From: Streptomyces bikiniensis
GTDB lineage: Bacteria > Actinomycetota > Actinomycetes > Streptomycetales > Streptomycetaceae
NCBI GenBank assembly: GCA_000716465.1
Contig: JNWL01000008.1
Location: 1 to 64,000, forward strand
Direction of reading: 5' to 3'
Length of the DNA stretch: 64,000 nucleotides
Part shown: positions 38,632 through 48,817 of the stretch, one piece after another
How positions within the stretch are numbered: the stretch's first letter is position 1
How the letters are laid out: each line of letters opens with the position of its first letter
The notes under the pieces: generated by a model
The model's input: only the letters and a program-made list of their open reading frames with translations
The model's database searches: none
Told to the model about the DNA's origin: nothing
Program-made: the position numbers and the translations under genes

Positions 38632-39216
38632 TCAGTCGAACAGGTCCAGCAGGTCCGCCCGGGAGCCGTTGTCGGACGAGCGGGCCCGCATCGGGCGGGG
38701 GTCCGGGTAGGTGGCCGTCGCGGCCCTCGCGCGGACGGCTTCCGGACCGCCGCACGCGGCGACCGCGAAGTCGCCGAAGATACCGGCGAACGCGGCCGGG
38801 TCGCGGAACTCCACGCCGTACGCGCGCCCGTCGTGCAGCGGCACCCACACCACCCGGTCGGACCGCGTCCACTCCGCCACCGGCCGGTCGTCCGCCGTCG
38901 ACCGGCCCTCCAGCCACAGCCGCGCCACGTGCAGCAGGTTCACCCGCTCCATCGGCAACCGCTCGCGCCGTACGCGCAGCTCGTGCGTCGTCAGGGTGAC
39001 CAGGTGGTCCTTCCTCGGGTACCAGGCGACGCCGATCCCGAACGGCACCCACAGCAGGATCCCGATCATCGGCCAGACCAGGGCGTCGCCCCACGACCGG
39101 AACAGCCCGCCGTCCAGCAGACAGAGGGCCCCGAAGACCAGGGCCCACTTCGCCGTCATCCGCCAGAACCCGGTGCCCTGCCGGTACAGGACCCGTCGCT
39201 CCCCCGTCGTCGTCAT
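38632..39216 (-). CDS. membrane protein with PH-like soluble part (194 aa)
   Basis: Two hydrophobic helices lie near residues 20-58 (MTAKWALVFGALCLLDGGLF and LVWPMIGILLWVPFGIGVAWY). After them comes a soluble region (LTTHELRVRRERLPMERVNLLHVARLWLEG...VPLHDGRAYGVEFRDPAAF) with the strand pattern of bacterial PH-like domains, and a disordered C-terminus. I do not recognise a named family. Role unknown. Confidence 0.7.
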   Translation of the reverse strand: MTTTGERRVLYRQGTGFWRMTAKWALVFGALCLLDGGLFRSWGDALVWPMIGILLWVPFGIGVAWYPRKDHLVTLTTHELRVRRERLPMERVNLLHVARLWLEGRSTADDRPVAEWTRSDRVVWVPLHDGRAYGVEFRDPAAFAGIFGDFAVAACGGPEAVRARAATATYPDPRPMRARSSDNGSRADLLDLFD

Positions 39217-39355
39217 GCCCGCACGTTATCCACCGCCCGGACGGGCGGAGCGGGCGGCCCGATTCCGTCGAACCCTGGCCGCCGGGCTGTTGAGCCGGCA
39301 GGGGCGGGGCAAGAGCATGGGGTGGTCACAGCCGCACGAGGGAGGGAAGCCGATC

Positions 39356-39541
39356 ATGGCTCTGGAGATGCGCAACCGCTGCGAGCGCTGCGAGACGGTG
39401 GTCCTGCCGGCCGACGGACCCGCGCGGATCTGTTCGTACGAGTGCAGCTTCTGCGTGCCGTGCGCCGACGCCCTGGGGAGCATCTGCCCCAACTGCGGGG
39501 GCGAGCTCGTCCCGCGACCGCGGCGCTTCGCCGCTGGATAG
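39356..39541 (+). CDS. DUF1272 zinc-binding protein (61 aa)
   Basis: MALEMRNRCERCETVVLPAD continues with ARICSYECSFCVPCADAL and ICPNCGGELVPRPRR. Eight Cys in four CxxC-type pairs match the DUF1272 zinc-ribbon family. ATG with an AGGGAGGG-type site upstream. Small and complete. No functional context. Confidence 0.9.
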   Translation: MALEMRNRCERCETVVLPADGPARICSYECSFCVPCADALGSICPNCGGELVPRPRRFAAG

Positions 39542-39686
39542 GGGCGGGCGGGGAGCGGCGGAAAAGCCGTGGGACGGCGCGCATGCCGTCGGATTTCCCG
39601 GGCACACGAAGGGTGAGCGCGTGGGACCGCTCCAGAACGCCGGGCCCGTGGTTCCCCCCGTACCGCGGGCCCGGTGCATGCAGGAC

Positions 39687-39723
39687 GCGCGGCCCGTACA
39701 CCTGGCGGAGGTACGGGCCGCGC
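39687..39723. terminator. hairpin, 13-bp stem
   Basis: GCGCGGCCCGTAC at 39687-39699 pairs perfectly with GTACGGGCCGCGC at 39711-39723, leaving an 11-base loop. Followed by CGCTCTTCC. Could terminate transcription from the DUF1272 gene 146 bp upstream. Confidence 0.6.
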
Positions 39724-40001
39724 GCCGCTCTTCCGCGGCACGAATTCTGTAGGGGATCTGTCCGTCGGCCTCGGCGTACCGCGCGCGTGGCACCCCTCCC
39801 CTTCCCGGAGCGGTACGCCCGCCCCGGCGCCGACGCGGTCGCCCGGCACGCCGCCGAGCGTGCCCCTGCCGCCCGCCGCCGTCGCTGAACATCCGAAACC
39901 CGCCGGCGGGTTACTGGCTCTCCGGTGTCCGGGCCGGGATTACAGGACCTGGTCACGCCCGGCCCGTGGGGGACGGGCATCCGGTGTCCCCGACGGACCG
40001 C

Positions 40002-40019
40002 AAGGGGGGTTCCCCCCTT
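40002..40019. repeat. AAGGGGGG-TT-CCCCCCTT palindrome
   Basis: A perfect 8-2-8 inverted repeat 58 bp before the hydrolase start codon. As RNA it would form a very stable stem, possibly a leader hairpin or attenuator. No riboswitch consensus (including ydaO type) could be recognised around it. Confidence 0.45.
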
Positions 40020-40076
40020 CGCAGCCGGGGGGTCGCTCCATGTCCCGGCGGAGCGGCCGACGGGCATGATCCATCC

Positions 40077-41297
40077 ATGACTTTACGGCGAACAGGAATC
40101 CGGATTCTGGCAGGTGCGGCGGTCCTCGGCAGTGTGTCCACCCTGGTGGCTCCGGTCCCGGCGGCGGCCGGCTCCCACGATGAGCGAATGCAGGGCGGGG
40201 CCGTCGTCTCCGTCGAGCGAGCAGCCGACCTCACGGCGGAGGAAGTGGCCGGGGAACTCCAGGGCAAGATCGACTCGTCCCAGGTGCGTTACGGCGTGAC
40301 CGCCTATCGGGTCACCTACCGCACCACCGACAGCGCGGGCGCCCCCACGACCGCGAGCCAGCTCGTCGTCCTGCCCAGAAACGGGGCGCGCCATCTGTCC
40401 ACCGTCTCCTGGCTGCACGGCACCACCGTCCACCGCAAGGACGTCGCCTCGGAGAACCCGGAGTCGAATGACCGGCTCGTCGCGCTGCTGTTCGCCTCGA
40501 CCGGGCGCGCCGTTTCGGCGCCCGACTACGTGGGCCTCGGCTCCGGCGAAGGCTTCCACCCGTACGGCGACCCTCGGGCCACCGTCGCGGCCTCAGTGGA
40601 CGGTCTGCGCGCGGCCCGGACCTTCGCCCGCCGGAACGGCCGGGAACTGAAGCGGAAGGTTCAGGTCAGCGGGTTCTCGCAGGGCGGCCCCGCGACCATG
40701 CTGGTGGGCCGGGCGCTTCAGCAGGAGGGCGCCGACCGCTACTTCCGGCTGGGCGCACTCGCCCCGGTCGGCGGCCCCTACAACCTCTCGGCGTTCGAGG
40801 CCGCCGCGGCCGACGACAAGATCGCCAAATCCGGCATCTACCTCGCCTACTTCGCCACCGCCTGGAACAAGATGTACGGCCTCTACACGTCACCCGGCGA
40901 TGCCTTCCGCTCCCCCTACGACAGCAAGGTGGAGGGTCTCTTCGACGGCCATCACACCGCCGGGCAGATCGTCAGCGAACTCCCGGCGACCTCCAAGGAC
41001 CTGTTCACCGAGGACTTCCTGAACAAGATCCGCAAGCCCGACGGTGTCCTCAAGGACAAGCTGCGCCCGATGGACAACACATGCGACTGGCGGCCGAACG
41101 TACCGGTGGAGATCTTCCACGGCCGGGGCGACAAGGACGTCGACTTCAGCCACGCGGCTTACTGTGCGGACCAGCTGACGAGGAACGGCGCCGCACGCCG
41201 GCTGACCGACGTCGGCGATCACGACCACAACGGATCGGTGCGGCAGGCCCTGCCCCGGATCGTCAGGTTCTTCGACGAGTCGGCGAAGACCGACTGA
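40077..41297 (+). CDS. secreted alpha/beta hydrolase (lipase/esterase-like)
   Basis: 406 residues with a signal peptide (TLRRTGIRILAGAAVLGSVSTLVAPVPAAAG; cleavage near residue 32). Catalytic Ser in QVSGFSQGGPATMLVG (GxSxGG), Asp in HGRGDKDVDF, and His in DVGDHDHNG. WLHGTTVHR provides the oxyanion loop. The pattern resembles secreted lipases of the fungal LIP-type (Pfam LIP) group common in Streptomyces. Two Cys near the C-terminus (NTCDW and AAYCADQL) probably form a disulphide. Substrate likely esters or lipids outside the cell. Confidence 0.85.
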   Translation: MTLRRTGIRILAGAAVLGSVSTLVAPVPAAAGSHDERMQGGAVVSVERAADLTAEEVAGELQGKIDSSQVRYGVTAYRVTYRTTDSAGAPTTASQLVVLPRNGARHLSTVSWLHGTTVHRKDVASENPESNDRLVALLFASTGRAVSAPDYVGLGSGEGFHPYGDPRATVAASVDGLRAARTFARRNGRELKRKVQVSGFSQGGPATMLVGRALQQEGADRYFRLGALAPVGGPYNLSAFEAAAADDKIAKSGIYLAYFATAWNKMYGLYTSPGDAFRSPYDSKVEGLFDGHHTAGQIVSELPATSKDLFTEDFLNKIRKPDGVLKDKLRPMDNTCDWRPNVPVEIFHGRGDKDVDFSHAAYCADQLTRNGAARRLTDVGDHDHNGSVRQALPRIVRFFDESAKTD

Positions 41298-41379
41298 AGC
41301 ACGCCACCGGCGCCGGGTGGGAGCAGAGGATGCACGCGCAGCGGCACGCCCGCCCGACCCATGCCTTCGCCGTACGCCC

Positions 41380-42340
41380 GGCGCCAGTCACGCGGAGGAC
41401 GCCGCGCTCCGGACCCCGGGGGTACGCGGGCCGGACCCCGTCACGGCCCCTGCGGCCAGGTCCGGCTGCAAGCGGACGAACGAGGTGCGCACCGACCGGC
41501 CCGGCTCCTGGATCCCCTGGTGGGTGGGGTGCTTGGGGCCGCCGTGGGCGAAGCGGCGCAGGACCCGCTCTGCCTCGGCGGTGCCCGGGTGGAGCGCGGT
41601 GGTGTACTTCACGATCTGGTCGTACTGCCGATGGACCGGATCGATGGTGCCCCGGCGCCGTTCGACCCCCGCCTTGATCACCACCAGCGACTCCGGCTCC
41701 TCCTGCTTGCCGCCCGGGGAGGCCCCGATCCACGGCTCGCCGTGCTTGACGATCGCGGCCCCGCCCGTGGCGCCCTCCCCCAGCGGCTGCTCCGGGTACA
41801 GCCCCAGCAGGTCGATCGCGTCCATCACCGGCCGGTGGGCGGTGTTGTTGCACTTCAGCTCCAGCGCCTTCGGCGGCGGCGACAGCATCCGCCGCAGTGC
41901 GCCGAGTACGACGACCGCAGCACGGTACGCGCCCGCGCCTTGTGGCGGGCCTCGTTCGCCGCGGCCTCCGCCTCCGGCGCCTTGAGCGTCTTCTCCCCGC
42001 CGACCACCGGGAAGACCACTCGCCGCACCGCGCCGGACGGCTCCGGCAAGACCGCCTCCGCGACCCGCAGCAGCACCGCCTCCTTGCCGCGGACCTTCTT
42101 CGGCTCCGCCCCCACTCCTGAGCGTCAGCCGTCGTGGCGGCTTCAACCGCTCCAGGTTCGCCGGGTGCTCCTTCGACGCACGGGCCCGTCAGGCGTCCAC
42201 CAGCTTCTCCGACACGTTCGCGGACAGGTCCGCGGGCAGGTCCAGCCGCCGCCCCGCCCCAGCTTCTTCACCTCCGCAAGCAGGCCCTCCAGGCCCGCCG
42301 TGCCGGGGACCGTCCTCAGCTCCGTGAAGTGCGATCGCCC
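41380..42340 (-). pseudogene. decayed Tn3-family transposase (tnpA) gene
   Basis: Read on the minus strand, three frames together give segments found in order in Tn3-family TnpA. They are LLAEVKKLGR and LDLPADLSANVSEKLVDA (about 42290-42190), VRGKEAVLLRVAEA, VVFPVVGGEKTLK, RARTVLRSSYSAH (about 42100-41900), ALELKCNNTAHRPVMDAIDLLG (about 41860-41800), and QYDQIVKYTTALHPGTAEAE with RRFAHGGPKHPTHQ (about 41620-41500). Frames change several times, a stop follows SEKLVDA, and the central catalytic part is missing (a full tnpA is about 3 kb). So this is a dead gene. No 38-bp terminal repeats were identified. It lies just upstream of the Atu/Liu-type cluster. Confidence 0.85.
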
Positions 42341-42544
42341 GCCCCCCGGCCACCGCGATGATGCCGGTGGGGACCGCCGGGTGGATCGTCGCCGTCGGGA
42401 ACGGCGCAGACGCGATCGATGACCGGTCTGGCGCGGCCCCCCCTCTGGGCTCCCTCGCCCTCGTCGGCGCCGCCGCGCTCGCCTCGCTGGTGCGGCGGTC
42501 CCGGATGTGGGTCAGGCGGTCGGTTCAAGCTCTCACCAAAACTA

Positions 42545-42562
42545 AAGCAAGCACGCTTGCTT
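42545..42562. promoter_or_regulatory. 8-2-8 palindromic operator upstream of the acyl-CoA cluster
   Basis: AAGCAAGC-AC-GCTTGCTT is a perfect inverted repeat 117 bp before the first gene of the cluster, in a short AT-rich island. A degenerate version is at 54203-54220 before the ligase. Likely bound by the TetR protein at 56605-57183 (inference). Confidence 0.65.
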
Positions 42563-42678
42563 GTTTCTCTCCCCACTGCCATGCTCCTCCGCGAAGGCCC
42601 GTGCCCGTGCCCGTGGTCGCATCCGCGACCGCGACCGCGACCGTGACCGCGACCGCCCGTCCCCGAGGGGAGCGCACC

Positions 42679-43479
42679 GTGTCCGACCCCGTCGTCCTCC
42701 TTGACGACCTGCGCGACGAGAGTGACGAACTCGACCGTCTCGTGAGCGAGTTGAGGGAGGAGGAGTGGAAGGCGTCCACCCCCGCGCCCGGCTGGACGAT
42801 CGCCCACCAGATCGCCCACCTCGCCTGGACCGACCGGGCCGCCCTCCTCGCCGCCACCGACGCCGACGCCTTCGCCGCCGAGACCGAGAAGGCCCTCGCT
42901 GCCCCCGACCGCTTCGTGGACGAGGGCGCCGAGGAGGGGGCCGCGCTCCCGCCCGCCGTCCTGCTCGACCGCTGGCGCGCCGACCGCGCCCGGCTCCAGG
43001 AGGCCCTGCGCGCCGCCCCGCCCGGCGCCCGATTCCCCTGGTACGGGCCGCCGATGAGCGCCTCCGCGCTGGCCACCGCCCGGCTGATGGAGACCTGGGC
43101 CCACGGCCAGGACGTCGCCGACGCCCTCGGGGTCGTCCGCGCGCCGACCGCCCGCCTCCGGCACGTCGCCTGGATCGGCCACCGCGCCCGCGACTACGCC
43201 TACCTCGTCCGGGGCGAGCAGCCCCCCGCCGAGCCCTTCCGGGTGGAACTCGTATCGCCCGGCGGGGAGTCGTGGACGTACGGGCCCGAGGGCGCCGCCC
43301 AGAAGGTCACCGGACCCGCCCTCGACTTCTGTCTCCTCGTCACCCAGCGCGTCCACCGCGACGACACCGCCCTCGTCGCCCACGGCCCCGACGCCGCGCA
43401 CTGGCTTACCCTCGCCCAGGCCTTCGCCGGTCCGGCCGGAGCGGGGCGCCCGGCCCGTATGCCTTCCGAGGAGGCCTGA
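42679..43479 (+). CDS. TIGR03084-type maleylpyruvate-isomerase-fold protein
   Basis: 266 residues: VVLLDDLRDESDELDRLVSELREEEWKASTPAPGWTIAHQIAHLAWTDRAALLAA is the DinB-like metal-binding four-helix fold of mycothiol maleylpyruvate isomerase relatives, with the usual His ligands (Ala-His-Gln-Ile-Ala-His). ARLMETWAHGQDVADALG is the third helix with Asp/His ligands. This TIGR03084 group occurs at the head of Atu/Liu-type clusters in Actinobacteria; its role there is unknown. GTG start. Stop overlaps the next gene (TGATG). Confidence 0.85.
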   Translation: MSDPVVLLDDLRDESDELDRLVSELREEEWKASTPAPGWTIAHQIAHLAWTDRAALLAATDADAFAAETEKALAAPDRFVDEGAEEGAALPPAVLLDRWRADRARLQEALRAAPPGARFPWYGPPMSASALATARLMETWAHGQDVADALGVVRAPTARLRHVAWIGHRARDYAYLVRGEQPPAEPFRVELVSPGGESWTYGPEGAAQKVTGPALDFCLLVTQRVHRDDTALVAHGPDAAHWLTLAQAFAGPAGAGRPARMPSEEA

Positions 43480-45212
43480 TGGTCCTCCGCATCGGCAACG
43501 CCTCCGGCTTCTACGGCGACCGCTTCGACGCCGTCCGCGAGATGCTCACCGGCGGCGACCCCGGCAACGGCAACGGCAACGGCAGCAGCAACGGCTCCGG
43601 CAACAGGCTGCACGTTCTCACCGGTGACTACCTCGCCGAGCTGACCATGCTCATTCTCGGCCGCGACCTCCTCAAGGACCCGTCCACCGGGTACGCCAAG
43701 ACCTTCCTGCGCCAGATGGAGGAGGGCCTCGGCCTCGCCCACGAGCGCGGGACCCGGATCGTCACCAACGCCGGCGGCCTCAACCCCGCCGCCCTCGCCG
43801 ACGCCCTGCGCGCCCTCGCCGGCAAGCTCGGCCTGCCCGTGCGGGTCGCCCACGTCGAGGGCGACCGGCTGCCCGCCCGGGACGGGGCCCTCGCCGCCAA
43901 CGCCTACCTCGGCGGCGCCGGCATCGCCGCCTGCCTCGCCGCCGGCGCCGACGTCGTCGTCACCGGCCGCGTCACCGACGCCGCCCTCGTCACCGGGCCC
44001 GCGCAGTGGTACTTCGGCTGGGGCCCGGAGGAGTACGACCGGCTCGCGGGCGCGGTCGTCGCCGGGCACGTCCTGGAGTGCGGCACCCAGGCCACCGGCG
44101 GCAACTACGCCTTCTTCCGCGACCACGACCCCGCCCTCCTGCGCCGCCCCGGCTTCCCCCTCGCCGAACTCCACGACGACGGCTCCTGCGTGATCACCAA
44201 GCACCCCGGCACCGGCGGCCTGGTCGACGTCGGCACGGTCACGGCCCAGCTCCTCTACGAGACGGCGGGCGCCCGCTACGCCGGACCCGACGTGACCGCG
44301 CGGCTCGACACCGTACGGCTCACGCAGGAGGCCCCCGACCGGGTCGGGATCGAGGGCGTCCGGGGCGAGGCCCCGCCGCCCACCCTCAAGGCCGGGCTCA
44401 GCCGCCTCGGCGGCTTCCGCAACGAGGTCGTCTTCGTCCTCACCGGCCTCGACGTCGAGGCCAAGGCCGCGCTCGTCCGGGACCAGATCGAGGACGCCTT
44501 CGTGCGGGGCGGGTCCCGTCCGGCGGAAGTGCGGTGGGACCTCGTCCGCACCGACCGGGCCGACGCCGGCACCGAGGAGACCGCGAGCGCCCTGCTGCGG
44601 CTCGTCGTCCGCGACCCCGGCCCCGACGCCGTCGGCCGCACCCTCACGGGCGCCGCCGTCGAACTGGCCCTCGCCAGCTACCCCGGCTTCCACGTCACCG
44701 CCCCGCCCGCCAAGGGTTCCCCCTACGGGGTCTTCGAGACGGTGCACGTGGACGCCGCCGAGGTCCCGCACACGGCCGTGCTCCCCGACGGGACCCGCCA
44801 GGGGATTCCCGTACCGCCCCGCACCCGCGTCCTCGAACCCGTACCCGAGCCGGAGCTTCCCGAGCCGCCCGCCGACGGGCCCGTCCGCCGCGTCCCCCTC
44901 GGCCGGATCGCCGGGGCCCGCAGCGGCGACAAGGGCGGCGACGCCAACGTGGGCGTGTGGGTGCGCACGGACGAGGAGTGGCGCTGGCTGGTCCACGCGC
45001 TCACCGTCGAGCGGTTCCGGGCGCTGCTGCCCGAGACGGCGGACCTGCCCGTCGTCCGGCACGTGCTGCCGAACCTGCGGGCCCTCAACTTCACCGTCGC
45101 CGGGATCCTCGGCGAGGGCGTCGCCTCCCAGGCCCGCTTCGACCCCCAGGCCAAGGCCCTCGGCGAGTGGCTGCGCTCGCGCGAGATCGACGTACCGGAG
45201 GGGCTGCTGTGA
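43479..45212 (+). CDS. AtuA-family (DUF1446) acyclic-terpene-utilisation-like protein
   Basis: 577 residues with MVLRIGNASGFYGDRFDAV at the start, HVLTGDYLAELTMLILG, and NAGGLNPAALADAL. Then come VVVTGRVTDAALVTGPAQWYFGW and LECGTQATGGNYAFF in the AtuA domain, and a C-terminal RIAGARSGDKGGDANVGVWV domain (AtuA-like ferredoxin-fold). AtuA is required for citronellol/geraniol use in Pseudomonas, chemistry unknown. Residues 30-43 are a Gly/Asn/Ser repeat (about GDPGNGNGNGSSNGSG), an unusual disordered insert. Coupled to the preceding gene by TGATG. Confidence 0.9.
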   Translation: MVLRIGNASGFYGDRFDAVREMLTGGDPGNGNGNGSSNGSGNRLHVLTGDYLAELTMLILGRDLLKDPSTGYAKTFLRQMEEGLGLAHERGTRIVTNAGGLNPAALADALRALAGKLGLPVRVAHVEGDRLPARDGALAANAYLGGAGIAACLAAGADVVVTGRVTDAALVTGPAQWYFGWGPEEYDRLAGAVVAGHVLECGTQATGGNYAFFRDHDPALLRRPGFPLAELHDDGSCVITKHPGTGGLVDVGTVTAQLLYETAGARYAGPDVTARLDTVRLTQEAPDRVGIEGVRGEAPPPTLKAGLSRLGGFRNEVVFVLTGLDVEAKAALVRDQIEDAFVRGGSRPAEVRWDLVRTDRADAGTEETASALLRLVVRDPGPDAVGRTLTGAAVELALASYPGFHVTAPPAKGSPYGVFETVHVDAAEVPHTAVLPDGTRQGIPVPPRTRVLEPVPEPELPEPPADGPVRRVPLGRIAGARSGDKGGDANVGVWVRTDEEWRWLVHALTVERFRALLPETADLPVVRHVLPNLRALNFTVAGILGEGVASQARFDPQAKALGEWLRSREIDVPEGLL

Positions 45213-45246
45213 CCGTCGTAACGAAAGCCTCCCGAGAGGAATCCCC

Positions 45247-46845
<1,599 letters not shown>

Positions 46846-46853
46846 GGCGAGTC

Positions 46854-48773
46854 ATGATCTCCAGGCTGTTGGTCGCGAACCGGGGCGAGATCGCCTGTCG
46901 CGCCTTCCGCACCTGCCGCGACCTGGGCGTCTCCACCGTCGCCGTGTACTCCGACGCGGACGCCGGCGCCCTGCACGTACGGGAGGCCGACGCGGCGGTA
47001 CGGCTGCCGGGGGCCGCGCCCTCGGAGACGTACCTGCGCGGCGACCTGATCGTGGAGGCGGCCCTCGCGGCGGGCGCGGACGCCGTCCACCCCGGCTACG
47101 GCTTCCTCTCCGAGAACGCCGACTTCGCCCGTACGGTGACCGACGCCGGGCTCGTCTGGATCGGCCCGCCCCCGGCCGCGATCGAGGCCATGGCCTCGAA
47201 GACCCGCGCCAAGGAACTCCTGGGCATCGCGCCCCTGGACCCGGCCCGGCTCATGGAGGCCGACCTGCCGGTCCTGGTGAAGGCGGCGGCGGGCGGCGGC
47301 GGCCGCGGCATGCGGATCGTACGGGAACTGCCCGATCTGGCAGGTGAGTTGGAGTCCGCGTCGGCGGAGGCGGCGGGCGCTTTCGGGGACGGCGAGGTCT
47401 TCGTCGAGCCGTACGTGGAGGACGGGCGCCACGTCGAGGTGCAGCTGCTCTGCGACGCCCACGGCACGGTCTGGGCGCTCGGCACCCGCGACTGCTCCCT
47501 CCAGCGCCGCCACCAGAAGGTGATCGAGGAGGCCCCGGCCCCCGGCCTGCCCGCCGCCCTGGAGGCCTCCCTCCTCGACACGGCCGTCCGCGCCGCCAAG
47601 GCCGTCGGCTACGTCGGCGCGGGCACGGTCGAGTTCCTGGTCGCGGACGGCCGGGCGCACTTCCTGGAGATGAACACCCGCCTCCAGGTCGAGCACCCGG
47701 TGACGGAGGAGGTGTACGGGGTGGACCTCGTCGCCCTCCAGCTCGCCGTCGCCGAGGGCGCGAAGCTGCCGCCGGAGACCCCGGCCCCGCGCGGCCACGC
47801 GATCGAGGCCCGGCTGTACGCGGAGGACCCGGCCCGGGGCTGGGCCCCGCAGACGGGCGCCCTGCGCCTCTTCGACGTGCCGGGAGGGGTCCGGCTCGAC
47901 ACCGGGTACGCCTCCGGGGACGCGATCGGCGTCCACTACGACCCGATGATCGCCAAGCTCACCGCCCACGCCCCCACCCGCGCCGAGGCCGTCCGCAAGC
48001 TCGCCCGCGCCCTGGAACGGGCCCGGATCCACGGCCCGGTCACCAACCGGGACCTGCTCGTCGCGTCCCTCCGCCACCCCGAGTACGCGACGGCGGACCG
48101 CCTCGGCACCGGCTTCTACGACCGGAACCTGCCCGCGCTCACCACCGCCCCGGAGGGCGGGGAGCTCGCGGCCGTCGCCGCCGCCCTCGCCGCCGCCTCC
48201 ACCCGCCGGGGCCGCTTCGGCGGCGGCTGGCGCAACCTGCGCTCGCAGGACGAGACGCGGACGTACGGAGGGGCGTACGGGGGAGCGGGCGGAGGGGCGG
48301 ACGGGGACCACGAGGTCCGCTACCGGCCGACGCGGGACGGCGGCTACGAGGTCACCGCACCGGAAGGGGTACGGGTCGTGGCGGCGGCCCCGGACCGGGT
48401 GAGCCTCGAAACGGCCGGGGTCGTGCGCCACTTCGACGTGACGGCCTACGAGGACGGCACGGTCCACGTGGGAGGCCACCGCCTCACCGCCCGCCCCCGC
48501 TTCACCGACCCGCGCGAGCAGACCGCGCCCGGCTCCCTGCTCGCCCCCATGCCCGGCACCGTCGTCCGGGTCGCGGACGGCCTCACCGTCGGCGACGCGG
48601 TCACCGCCGGGCAGCCGCTCCTCTGGCTGGAGGCCATGAAGATGGAGCACCGCGTCACCGCTCCCGCCTCCGGCACGCTCACCGCGCTCCACGCCGCCCC
48701 CGGCCGCCAGGTCGAGGTCGGCGCCCTGCTCGCCGTCGTACAGACCGAAGAACGGCCCGAAGCGCAGTCCTGA
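46854..48773 (+). CDS. biotin-dependent acyl-CoA carboxylase alpha subunit
   Basis: 639 residues: biotin carboxylase domain (MISRLLVANRGEIACRAFRTCRDLG; VHPGYGFLSENADFARTV; KAAAGGGGRGMRIV for ATP; HVEVQLLCDAHG; TVEFLVADGRAHFLEMNTRLQVEHPVTEEV), a BT-like middle, and a C-terminal biotinyl domain with the acceptor Lys in LLWLEAMKMEHRVTAP. Around residues 465-480 is a Gly-rich insert. The ATP-grasp linker lacks the usual stretch between residues 117 and 135 (SKTRAKELLGIAPLD is shortened), which should be checked. Starts 8 bp after the beta subunit. Confidence 0.93.
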   Translation: MISRLLVANRGEIACRAFRTCRDLGVSTVAVYSDADAGALHVREADAAVRLPGAAPSETYLRGDLIVEAALAAGADAVHPGYGFLSENADFARTVTDAGLVWIGPPPAAIEAMASKTRAKELLGIAPLDPARLMEADLPVLVKAAAGGGGRGMRIVRELPDLAGELESASAEAAGAFGDGEVFVEPYVEDGRHVEVQLLCDAHGTVWALGTRDCSLQRRHQKVIEEAPAPGLPAALEASLLDTAVRAAKAVGYVGAGTVEFLVADGRAHFLEMNTRLQVEHPVTEEVYGVDLVALQLAVAEGAKLPPETPAPRGHAIEARLYAEDPARGWAPQTGALRLFDVPGGVRLDTGYASGDAIGVHYDPMIAKLTAHAPTRAEAVRKLARALERARIHGPVTNRDLLVASLRHPEYATADRLGTGFYDRNLPALTTAPEGGELAAVAAALAAASTRRGRFGGGWRNLRSQDETRTYGGAYGGAGGGADGDHEVRYRPTRDGGYEVTAPEGVRVVAAAPDRVSLETAGVVRHFDVTAYEDGTVHVGGHRLTARPRFTDPREQTAPGSLLAPMPGTVVRVADGLTVGDAVTAGQPLLWLEAMKMEHRVTAPASGTLTALHAAPGRQVEVGALLAVVQTEERPEAQS

Positions 48774-48817
48774 GAACGGCCCGTCGTACCGCCCGATGCA
48801 CAGGAGGACCCGTCCGC

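Larger units (their letters stand above)
39542..40076. other. 535-bp non-coding stretch with strong hairpins
   Basis: No frame with homology or good start context. Open frames on both strands are Arg/Pro/Gly strings. It holds a hairpin at 39687-39723 and a G6/C6 hairpin at 40002-40019 (listed). The last about 100 bp must contain the promoter of the secreted hydrolase; an AT-rich -10-like motif was not obvious. Confidence 0.6.

Noticed and set aside
39900..40076. ydaO/c-di-AMP type riboswitch before the secreted hydrolase
   Set aside because: G/C-rich hairpins are present but the expected conserved core elements were not found, so only the palindrome is reported.
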